This document shows, piece after piece, positions 61,782-64,000 of a stretch of DNA of 64,000 bases; position 1 is the stretch's first letter, and each line of letters starts with the position of its first letter. The notes under the pieces were generated by a model. That model saw only the letters and a program-made list of their open reading frames with translations. It was not told where the DNA came from and made no database searches. The position numbers and the translations under genes are program-made. This DNA is from Marisediminitalea lipolytica. Lineage in GTDB: Bacteria > Pseudomonadota > Gammaproteobacteria > Enterobacterales > Alteromonadaceae. The DNA lies in contig NZ_MJIC01000015.1 of the NCBI RefSeq assembly GCF_001758465.1, forward strand, positions 558,001 to 622,000, in the 5' to 3' direction.

Positions 61782-61862
61782 TATTGTGTCGTGGGTGCTA
61801 GCCTTTTCTACGGGTAATGCAGCATCCATTATTTCGTTTATTTTTACAGGCAGAAACACGCT

Positions 61863-62645
61863 ATGACAGACTCCGCCGTTACGCTCAGTATTCACGATAA
61901 TATTGCATCGATTTGTATTAATCGCCCGGAGCGCAAAAACGCCATGAGCCAGGCTATGTGGCTGCGTTTGTATGAGCTGTTGTGCGAAGTTGAGCAAGAC
62001 CCTGAAGTGCGGGTTGTGGTGCTTACCGGTAGTGGCGGCTGCTTTAGTGCCGGGGCCGATATAAAAGAGTTTGCCGGATTTGCCAGTGACAGCGAAGCCT
62101 TAAAAGCCAGTAACGCGCAGATTATGCAAACCCAGTTAAAACTGGAAATGCTAAACCGCCCGACCATCGCTATGGTTGAAGGTGCCTGTGTTGGCGGCGG
62201 CTGTGGACTGGCGCTGGCTTGTGACATGCGGGTTGCTGCGGAGTCAGCGTTCTTTGCCATTACCCCAGCCAAACTCGGCTTGTTGTACAGTCACCGTGAT
62301 ACCCGGCGTTTGCTGGCGCTGGTGGGACCATCCAAAACCAAAGAGTTGTTGTTTACCGGCCAGCGTTTATCTGCCCAGGCGGCTCTGGCGTGTGGTTTTA
62401 TCAATAAGCTGGCAACCACCGACGATGTGCAGACGGTAACAGATGAGCTGGCTGCCACCATTGCAGCAAATTCCCAGTCTGCCATACGCGGTATTAAAAC
62501 CATGCTGGCCGGGTTAGAAGGCGTGACCGATTTAAGTGAAAGTGAATATTTAACGCTGTTTGATGATGCGTTTAGCAGCGCAGACTGCGAGGAAGGACTG
62601 GCGGCATTTTTAGATAAACGCGCGGCCAAATTTACCTGGGGTTAA
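61863..62645 (+). CDS. Enoyl-CoA hydratase/isomerase family protein
   Basis: A 260-residue crotonase-fold protein. It has RPERKNAMSQAMW, the oxyanion loop CFSAGADIKEFAGF (about 60-73), and EGACVGGGCGLALACDMRVA (about 102-121). The second active-site segment reads FAITPAKLGLLYSH, with Ala where classical hydratases have the second catalytic Glu, so it may be an isomerase, hydrolase or one-acid hydratase. It would act on an acyl-CoA made by the CoA-transferases or ligase. It is a single gene divergent from the VOC gene. Its stop lies in a bidirectional hairpin. Confidence 0.88.
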   Translation: MTDSAVTLSIHDNIASICINRPERKNAMSQAMWLRLYELLCEVEQDPEVRVVVLTGSGGCFSAGADIKEFAGFASDSEALKASNAQIMQTQLKLEMLNRPTIAMVEGACVGGGCGLALACDMRVAAESAFFAITPAKLGLLYSHRDTRRLLALVGPSKTKELLFTGQRLSAQAALACGFINKLATTDDVQTVTDELAATIAANSQSAIRGIKTMLAGLEGVTDLSESEYLTLFDDAFSSADCEEGLAAFLDKRAAKFTWG

Positions 62646-62661
62646 ATACTCAACCCCAGGT
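62634..62661. terminator. Bidirectional terminator hairpin
   Basis: Perfect 10-bp stem ACCTGGGGTT (62634-62643) / AACCCCAGGT (62652-62661) that includes the hydratase stop codon and faces the convergent amidase gene. Confidence 0.65.
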
Positions 62662-62668
62662 TATCAGT

Positions 62669-63292
62669 TTACAGTGAGTTCATGTACTCAGACACTTCCT
62701 GCTCTGAAACCACATCGGCGTATTTGGCGTTCATATCAAACAGGTTGGCATTGTGCGGGGCTTCGTGTCGGTCACCACAGGCATCGGCCACCACAATCGG
62801 AATAAACCCGTAAGAGCACGCATCCACGCAGCTAGCGCGTACACAACCACTGGTTGTCAGACCGGTTAAGATAACGCTGTCAATGCCTGCCGCCGTTAAG
62901 GTCGAAGACAACGAGGTACCAAAAAAGGCACTGGGGTATTGTTTGGAAACCACCAGTTCATTTTCGGCAGGAGCCAGCCCTTTCGCCCAGGCACCTAACG
63001 GAGAACCTTCTACCATGTGGCGCAGTGGTTTGGCTTTCTGGAAAAAGCGGCCACCGTTAAAGCCGGTTTTGTTGTAAACCACATTGGTGTAAATCACCGG
63101 AATGCCTTTAGCCCGGGCAATTTCTACCAGACGAATGGCTGAGGCCAGTTCATCTTCTACATCGGCATACAAATCACACTCCGGGTCGAAATACGCTTCC
63201 ACAAAGTCGATTAATACTAGCGCGGGCTTTTTGCCAAAGCCGATGCGGTTGTTGTACACACCGGCGTAATTTGCATCTAAATTGTCACTCAT
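62669..63292 (-). CDS. Isochorismatase-family amidohydrolase, second copy
   Basis: A 207-residue cysteine hydrolase with the family triad: Asp29 in ALVLIDFVEAYFD, Lys117 in VVSKQYPSAFFG and Cys150 in LTGLTTSGCVRASCVDA. It resembles N-carbamoylsarcosine amidase and maleamate amidase. It is related to the 38600 protein (shared SFF and TSGC-I/V-RA blocks) but shorter. It lies 43 bases downstream of the PEP-mutase/isocitrate-lyase family gene and is probably cotranscribed with it. Pairing of an amidase with a malate-type lyase supports amide removal followed by C-C cleavage (inference). Confidence 0.87.
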   Translation of the reverse strand: MSDNLDANYAGVYNNRIGFGKKPALVLIDFVEAYFDPECDLYADVEDELASAIRLVEIARAKGIPVIYTNVVYNKTGFNGGRFFQKAKPLRHMVEGSPLGAWAKGLAPAENELVVSKQYPSAFFGTSLSSTLTAAGIDSVILTGLTTSGCVRASCVDACSYGFIPIVVADACGDRHEAPHNANLFDMNAKYADVVSEQEVSEYMNSL

Positions 63293-63335
63293 AATACGTC
63301 TGCTCGCTGGTTGCAGGTATCGTTAAGCCAGTGGC

Positions 63336-64000
63336 TTAACGTGCCCATTTCTTGTCGAAAGCCCATACATCTTCAAAGCCGATCAGTGAACAGAATTCCT
63401 TGAAGTCGTTAATTGGCACACCTTCAGGTTGCGGGCTGCCTTGCTCTTTCATGGCAATCAGCGCTTTTTCCACAGCGTTGGCTGCGGCCAGCGAAGGTAA
63501 AGACGGTGCAATGGCGACACTAAAACCAATATCCTGCATTTTGTCGGCGCTGAACATTGGCGTTAAGCCACCGTTAGACATGTTAGCCATCATTGGTGCA
63601 TCAACGGCTTCACAGGCGCGGCGCATTTCTTCTTCATTGGTCAGTGCTTCTAAAAAGATGATGTCGGCACCCGCAGCACGGTAGGCATTACAACGGGCAA
63701 TCGCCGCATCTAAACCTTCGGCTTGCAGGGCATCGGTACGGGCGATGATCATCATGTCCTGATCGGTACGGGCATCCACGGCTACTTTGATTTTCTCAAC
63801 CATGTCAGCCGCTGGTACTACGCGACGACCCGGGGTGTGGCCACATTTTTTCGGGAATTCCTGATCTTCAATCTGGATAGCCGCAACGCCGGCTTCCTGA
63901 TAACCCTTCACGGTGTGATGCACGTTCAGTAATCCACCAAAGCCGGTGTCGGCATCGGCCATTACCGCAGCGTTACTGGTTTTCACCAGGGTTTCCATAC
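63336..64000 (-). CDS. Isocitrate lyase/PEP-mutase family lyase (5' end outside window)
   Basis: At least 220 residues of a protein usually about 290 long. The Met at 63998 is not the true start: the family's N-terminal barrel strand and GxYDALSA-like segment are missing, so the gene runs past the edge. Visible blocks: VMADADTGFGG (metal Asp), GVAAIQIEDQEFPKKCGHTPGRRVV (the K-K-C-G-H active-site loop), MIIARTDALQ and IIFLEALTNEEEM. Relatives include 2-methylisocitrate lyase, 2,3-dimethylmalate lyase and oxaloacetate decarboxylase. Given the LeuC/LeuD-like hydratase and amidases here, a 2-alkylmalate lyase releasing pyruvate is plausible, not proven. A hairpin at 63322-63340 covers its stop. 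Confidence 0.85.
   Translation of the reverse strand, partial: METLVKTSNAAVMADADTGFGGLLNVHHTVKGYQEAGVAAIQIEDQEFPKKCGHTPGRRVVPAADMVEKIKVAVDARTDQDMMIIARTDALQAEGLDAAIARCNAYRAAGADIIFLEALTNEEEMRRACEAVDAPMMANMSNGGLTPMFSADKMQDIGFSVAIAPSLPSLAAANAVEKALIAMKEQGSPQPEGVPINDFKEFCSLIGFEDVWAFDKKWAR

Noticed and set aside
1..64000. Phage, integron or transposon insertion
   Set aside because: No integrase, transposase, att-like direct repeats or tRNA gene was recognised; only the short hairpin repeats look mobile.

Overview
The window looks like chromosomal DNA from a marine gammaproteobacterium, most likely an Alteromonadales relative. This is an inference from the gene mix: TonB-dependent receptors, a CadC-like winged-helix/TPR regulator, a PEP-CTERM-like protein, PoxB, and short hairpin-rich intergenic repeats. 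No rRNA, tRNA, transposase, phage gene or CRISPR array was recognised. Almost everything is a tightly packed catabolic region with many ATGA or TAATG stop/start overlaps.

Layout. 1-1.3 kb: end of a Sel1-repeat gene, a small secreted protein and a GT25 glycosyltransferase. 1.5-8.1 kb: two medium-chain reductases, a GlcD-like FAD oxidase, an alpha/beta hydrolase, a polytopic membrane protein and a VOC protein. 8.2-9.4 kb: seven tandem copies of a 158-bp two-hairpin repeat. 9.4-17.4 kb: a TonB receptor, a MATE exporter, a double-domain alpha/beta hydrolase with a second copy of the membrane protein, and a class III CoA-transferase. 17.4-22 kb: two more clusters of the same repeat around a CadC-like regulator and a PEP-CTERM-like protein. 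22-29.3 kb: amidase, PaaK-like CoA ligase, two MmgE/PrpD proteins, and a methyltransferase with a small partner. 29.5-32.5 kb: Sel1 protein, BLUF photoreceptor, histidine kinase. 32.5-43.2 kb: two divergent operons, the core of the region. 43.4-51.6 kb: cytochrome P450, a DUF3526-type ABC exporter, a TonB siderophore-type receptor and a zinc hydrolase. 51.7-57.3 kb: hypothetical protein, PoxB, chemoreceptor. 57.4-64 kb: MFS transporter, two VOC proteins, HMG-CoA-lyase family enzyme, enoyl-CoA hydratase, isochorismatase-family amidase and an isocitrate-lyase/PEP-mutase family lyase that runs off the right edge.

How the genes may work together (inference). The rightward core operon has an isochorismatase-family amidase, two PuuE/cyclic-imidase-like deacetylase-fold proteins and a LeuC/LeuD-like hydratase. 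The leftward core operon has a third PuuE-like protein, an SDR, a HapK/REDY-like protein, a CitE-like lyase, a MaoC hydratase, an acyl-CoA dehydrogenase and a CoA-transferase. This combination could open a cyclic imide or other N-heterocycle, remove the amide nitrogen, hydrate the resulting branched unsaturated diacid and cleave it to pyruvate plus an acyl unit. The dimethylmalate-lyase-type enzyme at the right edge, next to another amidase, fits the same chemistry. Alkyl-maleimides from oxidised pyrroles (tetrapyrroles, prodigiosin-like pigments) are one possible substrate class, but the sequence does not identify the substrate.

A dyad-symmetric, AT-rich 20-bp motif (about TATAWTG-N6-CAWTATA) lies just upstream of most of these operons, at 4213, 16161, 27552, 38493, 59637 and 59747, with weaker versions at 11612 and 29350. 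It suggests one regulon spanning about 55 kb. No obvious regulator for it lies in the window.
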